This document shows positions 41,789 to 50,626 of a stretch of 56,140 nucleotides of DNA, piece by piece. This stretch comes from an uncultured Chthonomonas sp. (GTDB lineage Bacteria > Armatimonadota > Chthonomonadetes > Chthonomonadales > Chthonomonadaceae). Within the stretch, counting starts at the first letter, position 1. Each line of letters opens with the position of its first letter. The notes under the pieces were generated by a model. That model did not search any database. It was not told the DNA's origin and was given only the letters and a program-made list of their open reading frames with translations. The DNA is taken from contig CAIXIX010000434.1 in NCBI GenBank assembly GCA_903919615.1, positions 1 through 56,140 on the forward strand, in the 5' to 3' direction. The translations under genes and the position numbers were made by a program.

Positions 41789-42826
41789 CTAACAGCTCCA
41801 TCTTATTACGTTGGCTCCCCAGGTGAGTCCAGCGCCGAATCCGACAGTGGCGATGATATCGCCCTGCTTAAATCTACCCTGCCCAAACGCTTCGGTTAGC
41901 GCCAGAGGCACAGATGCGGCCGACGTGTTCCCATATCGATCGACGTTAACGAATACTTTGCTCTCCGGAATCTGTAATTTGTTTGCTACAGCGTTGATAA
42001 TTCTCATGTTTGCCTGATGCATTACCAGGTGATCAATATCATTCGTCGTTAGGCCAGCGCGCGCGAGGGTTGCCTCAATGATATCGGGAATTAACCGCAC
42101 CGCAAATTTGTAAACGTCAGCGCCCTTCATCTGGATGCAGTTGAGTTTATTGTCAATCGCTTCCTGAGTGAGCGGCATCTTGAGGCCGCCAGCTGGCATC
42201 CAAACTGATTCCAGGCCACTGCCATCCGCACCAAGAACGGAAGCTAGCACACCTTCGCCAGCGGTACAGGGAGTGATTACTGCAGCGCCAGCGGCATCGC
42301 CGAACAGAATGCACGTCGATCTATCTTCCCAGTTGACTTGTTTTGTAAGGGTATCGACACCAACAACCAGCACATTCTTCATTGCGCCAGTCTGGACAAA
42401 ACCTGCTGCCGTCGCCAGTCCATAGCAAAAGCCAGAGCATGCCGCGCTTAGATCAAAGGCTCCGGCTTTTCTTGCCCCGATCGCATTCTGAATGATACAT
42501 GCCGTTGATGGCCAGATATAATCGCCGGTAGCGGTGGCGCAAAGCACCAAGTCCACGTCTTCTGCCTTGATGGATGCATTACTCAGAGCGTTGATTGAGG
42601 CTTGAATTGCAAGATCGGATGAAAGTGTATTGGGGTCGCAAATTCTTCTTTCGCGAATGCCCGTTCGCGATACAATCCACTCATCGTTTGTATCGACGAT
42701 CTTTTCCAGATCAGCATTCGTGAGCACCCGATCTGGTACGCACATTCCAAGCCCTGTTATACGTGCGCCAAGGAGTGTTGTGAGATTGACCAGATTTGCG
42801 TCTCCGTTTTCCGTTTGAACGGCCAT
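41789..42826 (-). CDS. fabH: 3-oxoacyl-ACP synthase III
   Basis: 345 residues; condenses an acyl-CoA with malonyl-ACP to start fatty acid synthesis. The triad is Cys in LSAACSGF, His in MHQANMRI and Asn in YGNTSAASVPLA. An N-terminal extension of about 18 residues precedes the usual ITGLGMCVPDRVLTN start. ATG with AGGA 9 nt upstream. It lies between plsX and fabD. Confidence 0.96.
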   Translation of the reverse strand: MAVQTENGDANLVNLTTLLGARITGLGMCVPDRVLTNADLEKIVDTNDEWIVSRTGIRERRICDPNTLSSDLAIQASINALSNASIKAEDVDLVLCATATGDYIWPSTACIIQNAIGARKAGAFDLSAACSGFCYGLATAAGFVQTGAMKNVLVVGVDTLTKQVNWEDRSTCILFGDAAGAAVITPCTAGEGVLASVLGADGSGLESVWMPAGGLKMPLTQEAIDNKLNCIQMKGADVYKFAVRLIPDIIEATLARAGLTTNDIDHLVMHQANMRIINAVANKLQIPESKVFVNVDRYGNTSAASVPLALTEAFGQGRFKQGDIIATVGFGAGLTWGANVIRWSC

Positions 42827-42853
42827 TAGGTACGATCCTATTACGATCTAAAC

Positions 42854-43876
42854 TCACTCCGGAGGAGGAGTAGGCATTTCGCAGATCCGTCTGCGAATCG
42901 TTTCTGTGACACTTTGCTGGACAGCGCGTTCTGCGGCTTTGCAGGCGTTCGTGACAGCGTATGCATTGGATCTGCCATGACCAATGATACAGATACCATT
43001 AACGCCAAGTAGCGGCGCGCCACCCCTTTCTGCATAATCGATGCGTCGCCGCAGATTGCGCAGAGCAGGCATGATTGGAATCAGGAATGGTTTCATCCAT
43101 GTGTGGCGCCCAAGCTCTTCCTTTATCAGCTTGAGTACCATTTCCGCTACGCCTTCGCCCGTCTTAAGGACGACATTGCCAACAAAGCCATCGCAAACTA
43201 CGACGTCGGCACCACCTCGAAAAATATCCTTACCTTCAACATTACCGACGAACTGAAACGGTGAAGAGCTGTTGATTACCTGTTTGAAAAGCGCGTGCGT
43301 TCGCTTTACAAGCTGATTTCCCTTGCTCTCTTCTTCGCCGTTTGAAACGATGCCAATACGAGGACGTTTGACACCGAACAGACACTCGGCGTAGACGCTG
43401 CCCATCACCGCAAATTCATAGAGGTTGTTGGGGTCACAATCGGGAGTGGCGCCAGCATCGAGCAGAATTACTGTGCCGGCTAGCGAAGGTAATGGCGTCG
43501 CGATTGCCGGTCTATCGATGCCTTTAATTCTTCCCCAGGTAAGCAGGGATACGGCCATTGCTGCGCCTGTATTGCCAATAGTGACCAAGGCATCCGCCTT
43601 TTTCTCTTTGACCATTCGTGCCGCAACGACGACCGATGAATCCGGTTTCTTTTTGAAGGCTGCAACAGGTTCATCGCACATCTCGATGATCTGCGAAGCA
43701 GCAATGACTTCGACGTTACTGGGTCGCGGGCGAGCTTTTGAAAGCTCGGCTTCCAGAAGGGTTGCATCTCCCACGAGGAAGAAGTGAGCAGAGGAGCGTC
43801 GCGCGGCGTCTATAACGCCGCGCACCACCTCATGCGCGCCTTGATCGCCTCCCATTGCGTCTACCGCAATGCGCAT
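42854..43876 (-). CDS. plsX: Phosphate acyltransferase
   Basis: 340 residues; converts acyl-ACP to acyl-phosphate for phospholipid synthesis. MRIAVDAMGGDQGAHEVVRG opens the protein; TIGNTGAAMA, LLDAGATPDC, IGIVSNGEEESKGN and VVCDGFVGNVVLKTGEG are typical. The start was set at ATG 43876 by the conserved N-terminus; the frame from 43921 overlaps rpmF. It continues the rpmF-plsX-fab arrangement. Confidence 0.95.
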   Translation of the reverse strand: MRIAVDAMGGDQGAHEVVRGVIDAARRSSAHFFLVGDATLLEAELSKARPRPSNVEVIAASQIIEMCDEPVAAFKKKPDSSVVVAARMVKEKKADALVTIGNTGAAMAVSLLTWGRIKGIDRPAIATPLPSLAGTVILLDAGATPDCDPNNLYEFAVMGSVYAECLFGVKRPRIGIVSNGEEESKGNQLVKRTHALFKQVINSSSPFQFVGNVEGKDIFRGGADVVVCDGFVGNVVLKTGEGVAEMVLKLIKEELGRHTWMKPFLIPIMPALRNLRRRIDYAERGGAPLLGVNGICIIGHGRSNAYAVTNACKAAERAVQQSVTETIRRRICEMPTPPPE

Positions 43877-43917
43877 GCGAACCGCTTCCTCTATGGATGT
43901 GGGCGCTGAACCAGAAA

Positions 43918-44118
43918 TCAACCTTGAGCCTGATCGTCTGCCATATCAAACACTTGTCGGCCTTTGTATCTGCCGGTGCTCTGATCAACGTGGTGAAGCA
44001 GGTTGTACTCTCCTGGCTTTTCAAAGCTAGGAACCATGGCCGGGTTGTGTGTCAGCTTATAGTGTGTGCGCCGTTTACGTGTGCGCTGGTTAGAGTGTCG
44101 TCGCTTCGGGAGCGGCAT
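43918..44118 (-). CDS. rpmF: Ribosomal protein L32, zinc-free form
   Basis: 66 residues. A 50S subunit protein: MPLPKRRHSNQRTRKRRTHYKL is the conserved basic N-terminus. The C-terminal GEYNLLHHVDQSTGRYKGRQV lacks the two CxxC pairs of zinc-binding L32, so this is a Cys-minus paralogue. The tail after GRQV (FDMADDQAQG) is longer than usual. It precedes plsX, the usual order. Confidence 0.92.
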   Translation of the reverse strand: MPLPKRRHSNQRTRKRRTHYKLTHNPAMVPSFEKPGEYNLLHHVDQSTGRYKGRQVFDMADDQAQG

Positions 44119-44193
44119 CGTTTTATACCTTTCTGGATCATGATTGATCCGTGCATGGCTACGGGTACATATGGTACCCCTAACCGCGGCGAA

Positions 44194-44754
44194 TCATTCA
44201 GGTTTATTCTGTTTTAACAGGTCTCCAAGGCTGGAAAGTCCAGCATTGAGTATGGGTTCCGCCTCTTCTGGAAGCTGTAATCTTTCCAAAACCACTTCAG
44301 GCGACAGCTTACAGTGTGCACATCTGCCATCCTTGAGTAGGGGCGGCAGCGGCCGAGTTGGCTCATCGAGCACAATGTACTGTCTCAGCATCTCAGTAAG
44401 ATCAAATACATTGCCATCGAAAAGTTTGCCAGCAACAGGATTATCATCCTCTTCTACAATGGTAACTGTTGCAAGAGTTCTTGGACCAGCAGAAGTGTGC
44501 CGCAATTCGAACTGTTCGTCAACCTTTGCTTGCACTCCATGCTCGTAGTACAGACCGCATCTGCTGCATGGCAGGGCTACTGAAGTGGACATGGCTCCTT
44601 GAACAAGCAAAATGCCACCCGTATTGTTGAAGGTAACTCTGCCAGTTACAGGCGAAGTACATTCAACGTCCTCATCAACAAGCGGGGGCTCGTTGATGTC
44701 GTATGGTAGGTTTTTGCCCACCTCCCTGAGAACTTCTGATATATCCAGTCGCAT
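44194..44754 (-). CDS. DUF177/YceD family protein
   Basis: 186 residues. YceD/DUF177 proteins are linked to ribosome assembly and are almost always next to rpmF. The central PCSRCGLYYEHGVQ and later RCAHCKLSPE make two CxxC pairs that could bind zinc, while the neighbouring L32 has none. ATG 14 nt after the coiled-coil gene stop; weak ribosome binding site. The gap to rpmF (44119-44193) includes a short inverted repeat, GGGTAC/GTACCC (44163-44179). Confidence 0.88.
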   Translation of the reverse strand: MRLDISEVLREVGKNLPYDINEPPLVDEDVECTSPVTGRVTFNNTGGILLVQGAMSTSVALPCSRCGLYYEHGVQAKVDEQFELRHTSAGPRTLATVTIVEEDDNPVAGKLFDGNVFDLTEMLRQYIVLDEPTRPLPPLLKDGRCAHCKLSPEVVLERLQLPEEAEPILNAGLSSLGDLLKQNKPE

Positions 44755-44768
44755 TATTTGGTATCCGT

Positions 44769-45524
44769 CTATCCGCGCCGCTCAAGAATCTCGCGACCAC
44801 GATCGACTTCCGCTGCTGCCTTTTCGAGAGTTTGATGAAGCGACGAGAGTACCGATGCGGCGTAATCGTTCGCTCCTTTTTTGATTGCTACTGCTTCGGA
44901 CTCTGCTCGGTTTCGTATGTCTCTCGATGTCATTTCCGCAGCGCGAACGATCTCTGTATCGGATATGATGCGTTTTGCAGTTGATTCGGCTTCGCTAATC
45001 ACACTTTCAGCCGCTGCCGCACTCTCCTGTGACTGGAGCTGTATCTGACGCTGCAATGCTTCTTTTTCACGCTCGATATCCGCTTGAGCAGCTTGCTTCT
45101 GTCGAGCAATATCGGCCTGTGCGCGTTCAACTTCTGCGCGTGAGTTTTTGCGGGCATCTGCGAGCATGCTCTCCGCTCTCTCCTTGGCTTCGGCAGTCTC
45201 TTTCTCAATATCGCGCATGAGCCGTGCCGCACGCTTCATCTCTTCAGGCAGATTAGCCCGAATTTTCATTAGCGTCATATGGAAGCGATCTTCATCGAAT
45301 CGCAGCAAGGCGCCCATCATCCTCGGGGTATTTTCTACCTGCTCCTCGAGTTCCACTAGCAGCTTCAAAATATCGACGCCAGTATGCGTCGGTGCGACGA
45401 AGCGCATCGATTCAGGGGCATCGCCGTTTGGAGCGGGATTTGGCGCCGCTGCGTCTGGTGTTTGACCGCCGGGTTGTCGGTTACTCCCGTTCGGTGAGTT
45501 TCTTCCGTAGTCGTTCTTCGACAC
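44769..45524 (-). CDS. SepIVA-like DivIVA-type coiled-coil protein
   Basis: 251 residues. After a disordered Pro/Asn/Gly-rich start (about 1-40), residues 48-245 are a long Glu/Ala/Arg-rich coiled coil. The position between coaD and DUF177-rpmF matches SepIVA in mycobacteria, a cell-division/elongation factor, so this is the likely identity; ATP-synthase-b-like proteins also look similar. The GTG start at 45524 overlaps the end of coaD by 44 nt and has no clear ribosome binding site; ATG 45407 is the alternative. Confidence 0.65.
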   Translation of the reverse strand: MSKNDYGRNSPNGSNRQPGGQTPDAAAPNPAPNGDAPESMRFVAPTHTGVDILKLLVELEEQVENTPRMMGALLRFDEDRFHMTLMKIRANLPEEMKRAARLMRDIEKETAEAKERAESMLADARKNSRAEVERAQADIARQKQAAQADIEREKEALQRQIQLQSQESAAAAESVISEAESTAKRIISDTEIVRAAEMTSRDIRNRAESEAVAIKKGANDYAASVLSSLHQTLEKAAAEVDRGREILERRG

Positions 45525-45972
45525 TTTTTGGCACCAGCCCCTCTATCGCTCCGCCGAGGCGAGCGATCTCTTTTACGATGTTTGAGCTCAGATACGAGTA
45601 TTCGGCGCCCGTCATGAGGAACATCGTCTCAACGTGTTCGGCTAAGCGGCGATTCATCAGCGCCATTTGAAGCTCGTACTCGAAATCAGAGACTGCACGG
45701 AGCCCTTTTACGATTACTGTCGCAGCATTAACTTCCGCATATTGCACCAGCAACCCATCAAATGTGTGCACTGAAACGTTTCTGAACGGTTGGCAGACTT
45801 CCGTTAGCATATCCATTCTCTCGACCAGCGAAAAAAGCGGCTGTTTAGAAGAGTTCCTTGCAACCACTACCATCACTTCGTCGAATAGAGAAGCAGACCT
45901 CGCTATAATATCGAGGTGACCATTCGTAACCGGGTCGAAACTCCCGGGTACCAAAGCGCGTTTAACAGCCAT
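45481..45972 (-). CDS. coaD: Phosphopantetheine adenylyltransferase
   Basis: 163 residues; fourth step of CoA synthesis. ALVPGSFDPVTNGHLDII (nucleotidyl-transferase motif), VKGLRAVSDFEYELQM and YSYLSSNIVKEIARLGG are canonical. ATG 45972 gives the usual N-terminus; ATG 45996, 4 nt after the recG stop, is a better placed but longer alternative. Cotranscribed with recG. Confidence 0.94.
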   Translation of the reverse strand: MAVKRALVPGSFDPVTNGHLDIIARSASLFDEVMVVVARNSSKQPLFSLVERMDMLTEVCQPFRNVSVHTFDGLLVQYAEVNAATVIVKGLRAVSDFEYELQMALMNRRLAEHVETMFLMTGAEYSYLSSNIVKEIARLGGAIEGLVPKSVEERLRKKLTERE

Positions 45973-46000
45973 TGTTGTTTCATTTGCCACAGGCATGCGC

Positions 46001-48139
46001 CTAACTAACATGGGCCAGACTGCGCGCCGACTGCTGTCGCTCGATAGCCGATTTCAGCCTCAGGTGTTCTGGGAAATCGAGCTCAGGATCTCTATCAATC
46101 AGATTGAACGCTGCGACCCGACATGCGGCGAGCAGTTCACCGTCTCGAACAATGTCACCTATCGTAAACTCTGGAAGGCCGCTCTGTCGTATTCCGGCAT
46201 ACTCACCCGGCCCGCGCAGTCGCAGGTCTTCGTTGGCAACCACAAAACCGTCTCGTGTTTGAGTCATGATTTCGAGCCTAGCGCGCCCTACATCGGTTTT
46301 AGGTTCAGCAATAAGTATGCAATACGAAGCGTGCTGTCCCCTTCCAACGCGACCACGAAGCTGATGCAACTGCGCCAGCCCGAATCGGTCCGCATCTTCG
46401 ATAATAATAATGCTGGCGTTCGGCACATCTATACCGACTTCAATTACGGTAGTCGATACCAAGATGTCAACCGTGTGTTCTTTGAACTGCAACATCACAC
46501 GCTCTTTTTCGTCTGGCCTCATCTGTCCATGCAGCAGTCCAACTCTAAATTCGGGCAACAGTCCCCCTGCGATCTCCTCGGCCAGTTCCGTCGCACTCGC
46601 AACCTGCAGTTTCTCACTCTCTTCGATGAGCGGACAAACTACATACGCCTGACGGCCCGACGAAAGAAGTTGTCGTGCCGCATTATAGACATGATCGCGG
46701 CGATCTTTCCGTTTCCAGTGTGTAACTATTGGCTTTCGACCAGGCGGAAGCTCATCCAGTACGGAGACATCGAGATCGCCGTAAACGGTAAGCGTGAGAG
46801 TTCTAGGTATCGGTGTCGCCGTCATTACGAGAATGTGTGGCGAACTTCCCTTAAGCGCAAGCGCCTGTCGCTGCAATACTCCGAACCGATGCTGTTCATC
46901 AACGATAACGAGACCTAAATCCGAGAACTCTACGCCTTGCTGTATAAGCGCATGCGTGCCAACAACGATACAGGGTTCTTTCGCAGTAATCCACTGCTGT
47001 AATTCGTTACGCTGCTTACGAGTTTGACTGCCCGTGGAAAGCGCAACATGAATATTCTCGTTTGCGAGTAGTCGCTTAAGCACGAGGGCATGCTGCTGCG
47101 CAAGAATCTCTGTTGGCGCCATGAGTGCTGCTTGCCGACCATTATCTACAGCCATCAACATTGCTGCAAGTGCAATAACAGTTTTGCCGCTTCCGACGTC
47201 GCCTTGCAGCAGCCGATTCATAACATGCCCACTGCGAACATCCGTAGATATCTCGTCGATTGCCCTGACCTGTGCGCCTGTTAACGCAAATGGAGCGAGC
47301 CGGGCAAGGCGGGAAGCGATCTCGGCTGCTTCGACACGAAGGACCACGGAAGAGTTGTAGATGTTGCCGCGCCTGCGCTTAAGTGCGATGCCACACTGAA
47401 ATAAAAAGAATTCGTCAAAAATAAGTCTGCGGCGCGCATTTGTCAGCGCTTCGCTTGATGCAGGAAAGTGAATAGACCTGAGCGCAACGTCGAGTTCTAT
47501 AAGCTGCTGCTCGTTTCGAATTGCTGCTGGGAGCGAGTCTGCGACGGAACCGGTCAGCCTTTCCAACGCGATTGAAACATATTTTCTAATTCTTGTCTGA
47601 CGGATGCCGTGAGTAGTTCGATAGATCGGTACGAGGCGGCCCATTGATAGGCTATCTGAAGGATCGCCAGCCTCTTCCCACTCTGGCGACACAATTTCAG
47701 GCGACCAACCAGAGATTCTCACCTGTCCATATACAATTATTCTCGCCCGTTTGGCGACAAGGGGCTGGATCGCTTTTTCGACGTAAGGCTGATTGAACCA
47801 GATGAGTTTCACCACTCCGGTGTCGTCTCTGATTATCGCCTCCGTAATGCAAATCCGCTGGTTCGGTCTTCGGCTTGAAACGGATGAAATGGCGCCACAT
47901 AACGTAACATACTCGTCGGCAGCTAGCTGCCCAATGCTCCTAAAGCTTGATCTATCTTCCCAGCGTACAGGCAAATGGTAAAGGAGATCACCTGCCGTAA
48001 AGAGGTTCAGACGTGCGAGGCTTTTCGCTCCAATGGCGTCAATACCGCGGATATTGCCAAGTGGCAAATCGAGCTGCGATTGTCGTGGAGTGGTGTGGTC
48101 AGGCAACACAGACGCGTCTTTTGAAGGGCTCGAAGGCAT
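46001..48139 (-). CDS. recG: ATP-dependent DNA helicase RecG
   Basis: 712 residues. Branch-migration helicase for stalled forks. An N-terminal wedge/OB domain is followed by the two helicase lobes: Walker A GDVGSGKT, the DEQHRF box, TATPIPRT, and motif VI with HQLRGRVGRG. The usual helical start segment (NIRGIDAIGAKSLARLNLFTAGDLLYHLP) follows a 28-residue extension. ATG 48139 has no good ribosome binding site. It precedes coaD by only a few bases. Confidence 0.94.
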   Translation of the reverse strand: MPSSPSKDASVLPDHTTPRQSQLDLPLGNIRGIDAIGAKSLARLNLFTAGDLLYHLPVRWEDRSSFRSIGQLAADEYVTLCGAISSVSSRRPNQRICITEAIIRDDTGVVKLIWFNQPYVEKAIQPLVAKRARIIVYGQVRISGWSPEIVSPEWEEAGDPSDSLSMGRLVPIYRTTHGIRQTRIRKYVSIALERLTGSVADSLPAAIRNEQQLIELDVALRSIHFPASSEALTNARRRLIFDEFFLFQCGIALKRRRGNIYNSSVVLRVEAAEIASRLARLAPFALTGAQVRAIDEISTDVRSGHVMNRLLQGDVGSGKTVIALAAMLMAVDNGRQAALMAPTEILAQQHALVLKRLLANENIHVALSTGSQTRKQRNELQQWITAKEPCIVVGTHALIQQGVEFSDLGLVIVDEQHRFGVLQRQALALKGSSPHILVMTATPIPRTLTLTVYGDLDVSVLDELPPGRKPIVTHWKRKDRRDHVYNAARQLLSSGRQAYVVCPLIEESEKLQVASATELAEEIAGGLLPEFRVGLLHGQMRPDEKERVMLQFKEHTVDILVSTTVIEVGIDVPNASIIIIEDADRFGLAQLHQLRGRVGRGQHASYCILIAEPKTDVGRARLEIMTQTRDGFVVANEDLRLRGPGEYAGIRQSGLPEFTIGDIVRDGELLAACRVAAFNLIDRDPELDFPEHLRLKSAIERQQSARSLAHVS

Positions 48140-48246
48140 GGCTTACGCTATACTCTCCCTCAATCCGTTCGCCTTCTCGCCAAAACAGGGCGGGCAGAGG
48201 CGTTCGCTGGCAAATTGTTGTCAAAGATTGAAACTGCTACAGACGT

Positions 48247-48276
48247 AACAAAACAGACGGCTGGTATTCCGCCGTC
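48247..48276 (-). terminator. Probable terminator of alr, before recG
   Basis: On the minus strand GACGGC...GCCGTC (6-bp stem, positions 48271-48276 and 48256-48261) is followed by TGTTTTGTT (48255-48247). A TATACT box (48285-48290) just upstream could instead make it a leader hairpin of recG. The remaining 207-nt gap shows nothing else. Confidence 0.4.
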
Positions 48277-48345
48277 AGCTGCGACAGTATACCTCAGATT
48301 CGGTTCGCGTCGGGGTAGTATGGCGATCCTTCCCACGACTAACCG

Positions 48346-49548
48346 TTACGAATGTTCGAGGTCTAGGTAGATGCGGGGAATGCGAGTTGATAGGCAGGTA
48401 GTAATTACATGCTGTGTTTGGCCAATTAGCTCGGCAATCTCCGCAACACCTATGCGATTCGCTGGATCGAAGCTTGTATCACTGGTCGTGTCCTGATCAA
48501 AGCAGTCGGTACTCTCTCCAATGCAAACAGCTACGTCGTCGGGCTGAACTCCCGGGATGTCTGTAACATCAACCACAGTTTGATCCATACAGACGCGGCC
48601 GACAATCGGAGCTGCCAATCCATGGATCAACATCGAGCCAACGTTTGAGAGTGCTCTCGGATATCCGTCTCCGTATCCTACAGTTATGGTGGCCAGAGTA
48701 CTCGGCCTATCGAGGATGTGAGTGGCACCATAGCTTACGGCGTGTCCGGCTGGAAGCTTTCGCACAGTTGCAACACGCGCCTTTAGTTTGAGAGCAGGCG
48801 TCAGGGCAATTGGCAGTCGGAACGAATTATCTGCATTTTCCCTGGCAAAAGGGCAGATCCCGTAGACCAGTAATCCTGGACGCACCAGATTGCAAGGAGC
48901 ATTACGGTAACTTAGTGTTGAAGCGCTGTTATCGAGATGGATCCATTTGAACTTTGCCCCCGCCGAATTAAGTGATTCTCGCGCTGCAAGAAACTGCTGC
49001 TGCTGCAGTCGAGTGTGTGAAGGATCACAATTATCGGCATCCGAATAGTGGGTGGTAACGCCATCGAACTCGATCCCAAGATCCCGAGCGTAGTTCCAGA
49101 GGTTTGCAGCGTCGTATGGAAGCACGCCAGACCTCCCCATGCCACTCTCTATATCAAGGTGGGCCGATACAGCACGACCAAGCCTGTTGCTTGCTTCAGC
49201 TAAAGATGTTGCCAGGGTAAAGTCACCGACAAGAGCGGTGAGGCCATATGCTACGATCTCTTGTGCCTCACCAGGAGGAGTGGCGGCAAGAACCGCAATG
49301 GACGTATCGTTACCAATGCCTGCTTCCCGTAATAGAACACCCTCTTGAACCGCTGCAACACCGAGCCACCTGCAGCCAGCTTGAACTGCTGCAGTGGCAG
49401 TTGGAATTAACCCGTGGCCGTATGCATCGGCTTTGACGATTGCCATGATGCCAATTTCGTTGCCAACGTGGTTCGCCACGATACCTATATTTCGCCGGAT
49501 TGCAGCCAAATCAACTTCCGCCCAAGCGCGGGTATCTGCACGCACCAA
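48346..49548 (-). CDS. alr: Alanine racemase
   Basis: 400 residues; supplies D-alanine for peptidoglycan. The PLP lysine is in IVKADAYGHG and the catalytic Tyr in the GYGDGYPR segment; HLDIESGMGRSGV, VSYGATH and GRVCMDQTVVDVT are conserved. TTG (49548) or GTG (49545) start; GGAG lies 8 nt before the TTG. It is the most upstream gene of the minus-strand block that reaches the fab genes. The 198-nt gap to the next gene holds an orphan plus-strand terminator. Confidence 0.94.
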   Translation of the reverse strand: MVRADTRAWAEVDLAAIRRNIGIVANHVGNEIGIMAIVKADAYGHGLIPTATAAVQAGCRWLGVAAVQEGVLLREAGIGNDTSIAVLAATPPGEAQEIVAYGLTALVGDFTLATSLAEASNRLGRAVSAHLDIESGMGRSGVLPYDAANLWNYARDLGIEFDGVTTHYSDADNCDPSHTRLQQQQFLAARESLNSAGAKFKWIHLDNSASTLSYRNAPCNLVRPGLLVYGICPFARENADNSFRLPIALTPALKLKARVATVRKLPAGHAVSYGATHILDRPSTLATITVGYGDGYPRALSNVGSMLIHGLAAPIVGRVCMDQTVVDVTDIPGVQPDDVAVCIGESTDCFDQDTTSDTSFDPANRIGVAEIAELIGQTQHVITTCLSTRIPRIYLDLEHS

Positions 49549-49577
49549 CTTAACGACTCCAGATCAGTACGATATAG

Positions 49578-49596
49578 CGATTTTGGGCAAAAATCG
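49578..49596. repeat. Inverted repeat just upstream of alr
   Basis: CGATTTT (49578-49584) and AAAATCG (49590-49596) form a 7-bp pair, 30 nt before the alr start. It may be an operator of alr or a small hairpin in its leader. Confidence 0.35.
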
Positions 49597-49703
49597 AATC
49601 CAGTGAAACTATTTTGATGCCCGGTTGTCACATAAACCAGCAGCTCGATTATGGGTAATACCCATTTTAGACTTGTGGTTTCTGTAAAAGCAATCATGAG
49701 TTT

Positions 49704-49748
49704 GCCGCCGCTGGTTCAATACGTTTGAGCCAACGGCGGCGTTTTTTT
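49704..49748 (+). terminator. Orphan intrinsic terminator on the plus strand
   Basis: GCCGCCG (49704-49710) and CGGCGGC (49734-49740) with an inner TGGTTCA/TGAGCCA extension make a long stem, followed by TTTTTTT (49742-49748). The U run exists only for plus-strand transcripts, yet both flanking genes are on the minus strand. The U run overlaps the stop codon of the minus-strand gene. See findings. Confidence 0.75.
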
Positions 49749-50502
49749 ATTCACGCAGTGCACGTTTTAAAGCAAGTGCGATGGCGCTGTCAGGCGCGAT
49801 TTCGCCGGTATCACCCGCTTCTACACCTGTGGTTCCGGTTGAAGGCTTGTCTTCTGCAAGATACTGCCTCCATTCACGTGCTGCAGGGTCCTCAACCGAT
49901 CCTTCTCGAGATTCCGGCTCAGTCCAATCGACAGGAAGCTCCACTCCTATTTCCAATGCTGCCGCATTGACGTCATCAGGGGATACCCAAATAACGCCGA
50001 TCTCGGCGAATTCATCGTTAGCGGAAACCACCGGCAAATTATCGAGTACTTCGACTCGTCCAATGTCTATATACACGAGCCGCTTAAGTACATAAGACCA
50101 GCTCGAGTCTATGAAAAGCGTGTCTGCCGAAGCATTCAACTGGCGAATTCCTACGCCGGATCTCATGTTGTCGACATGGGTGAGTTTAAACTCGTAGAGA
50201 CAGAGCGACTCTGAATCGATTTGCCAAATGGCATCAATCTCACGGTACATTGTGCCATACCGGCCGTTGTGCAGCCGCTGCTCCCAGCATAGGATACGAT
50301 CAGGCTTAAGGTCGACGATCTTTGATAACCAGTGACGAACGCACTGTTCTACAAGTCCACCTAGAACCTCTCCTGCCGACCGTTGCGACTCGCCTAACTT
50401 AGGTGGGCGCTTGTCCGCCATTCTGCGCAAAAACGCAATATAATCGGAGTCATCCGGTGCAACCAGGCGGATGTTTCTGAAACTCTCTTTGTTATCAAAC
50501 AC
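49747..50502 (-). CDS. Uncharacterised PD-(D/E)XK nuclease-like protein
   Basis: 251 residues, soluble. Residues 46-110 have the pattern of a PD-(D/E)XK fold: Glu52 in a first helix, Asp90 in MYREIDAIWQ, and Glu104-Phe-Lys106 in the strand LCLYEFKLT, followed by a helix (IRQLNASADTLFID). This suggests a DNA-acting nuclease or a degenerate relative; no named family is recognised. The last 70 residues are acidic and disordered. GTG start with GGAG 7 nt upstream. It lies alone between the metallophosphatase and alr. Confidence 0.55.
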   Translation of the reverse strand: MFDNKESFRNIRLVAPDDSDYIAFLRRMADKRPPKLGESQRSAGEVLGGLVEQCVRHWLSKIVDLKPDRILCWEQRLHNGRYGTMYREIDAIWQIDSESLCLYEFKLTHVDNMRSGVGIRQLNASADTLFIDSSWSYVLKRLVYIDIGRVEVLDNLPVVSANDEFAEIGVIWVSPDDVNAAALEIGVELPVDWTEPESREGSVEDPAAREWRQYLAEDKPSTGTTGVEAGDTGEIAPDSAIALALKRALRE

Positions 50503-50556
50503 CGTGCTGCTCCATCTGTAATTAATTCAGAGTTATGTGTCCGTAGATATTATGGC

Positions 50557-50594
50557 AACGAAAGGCAGAAGAATTGATCCTTCCGCCTTTCGTT
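50557..50594 (-). terminator. Hairpin after the metallophosphoesterase gene
   Basis: AACGAAAGGC (50557-50566) and GCCTTTCGTT (50585-50594) are perfect arms, extended inside by GAAG/CTTC; loop AATTGATC. On the minus strand it follows the upstream gene's stop by 33 nt and could end that transcript, although a clean U run is lacking. Confidence 0.5.
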
Positions 50595-50626
50595 CAGCAA
50601 CCGGGGTCTGTCTGGAGACATTATAA

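Noticed and set aside
44163-44179. Zur or other metal operator in front of rpmF (GGGTACATATGGTACCC)
   Set aside because: The arms do not match the Zur box pattern; recorded only as a short inverted repeat.
45995-46918. Plus-strand open frame (307 codons) opposite recG
   Set aside because: Antisense to the conserved helicase lobe; composition follows the reverse of recG.
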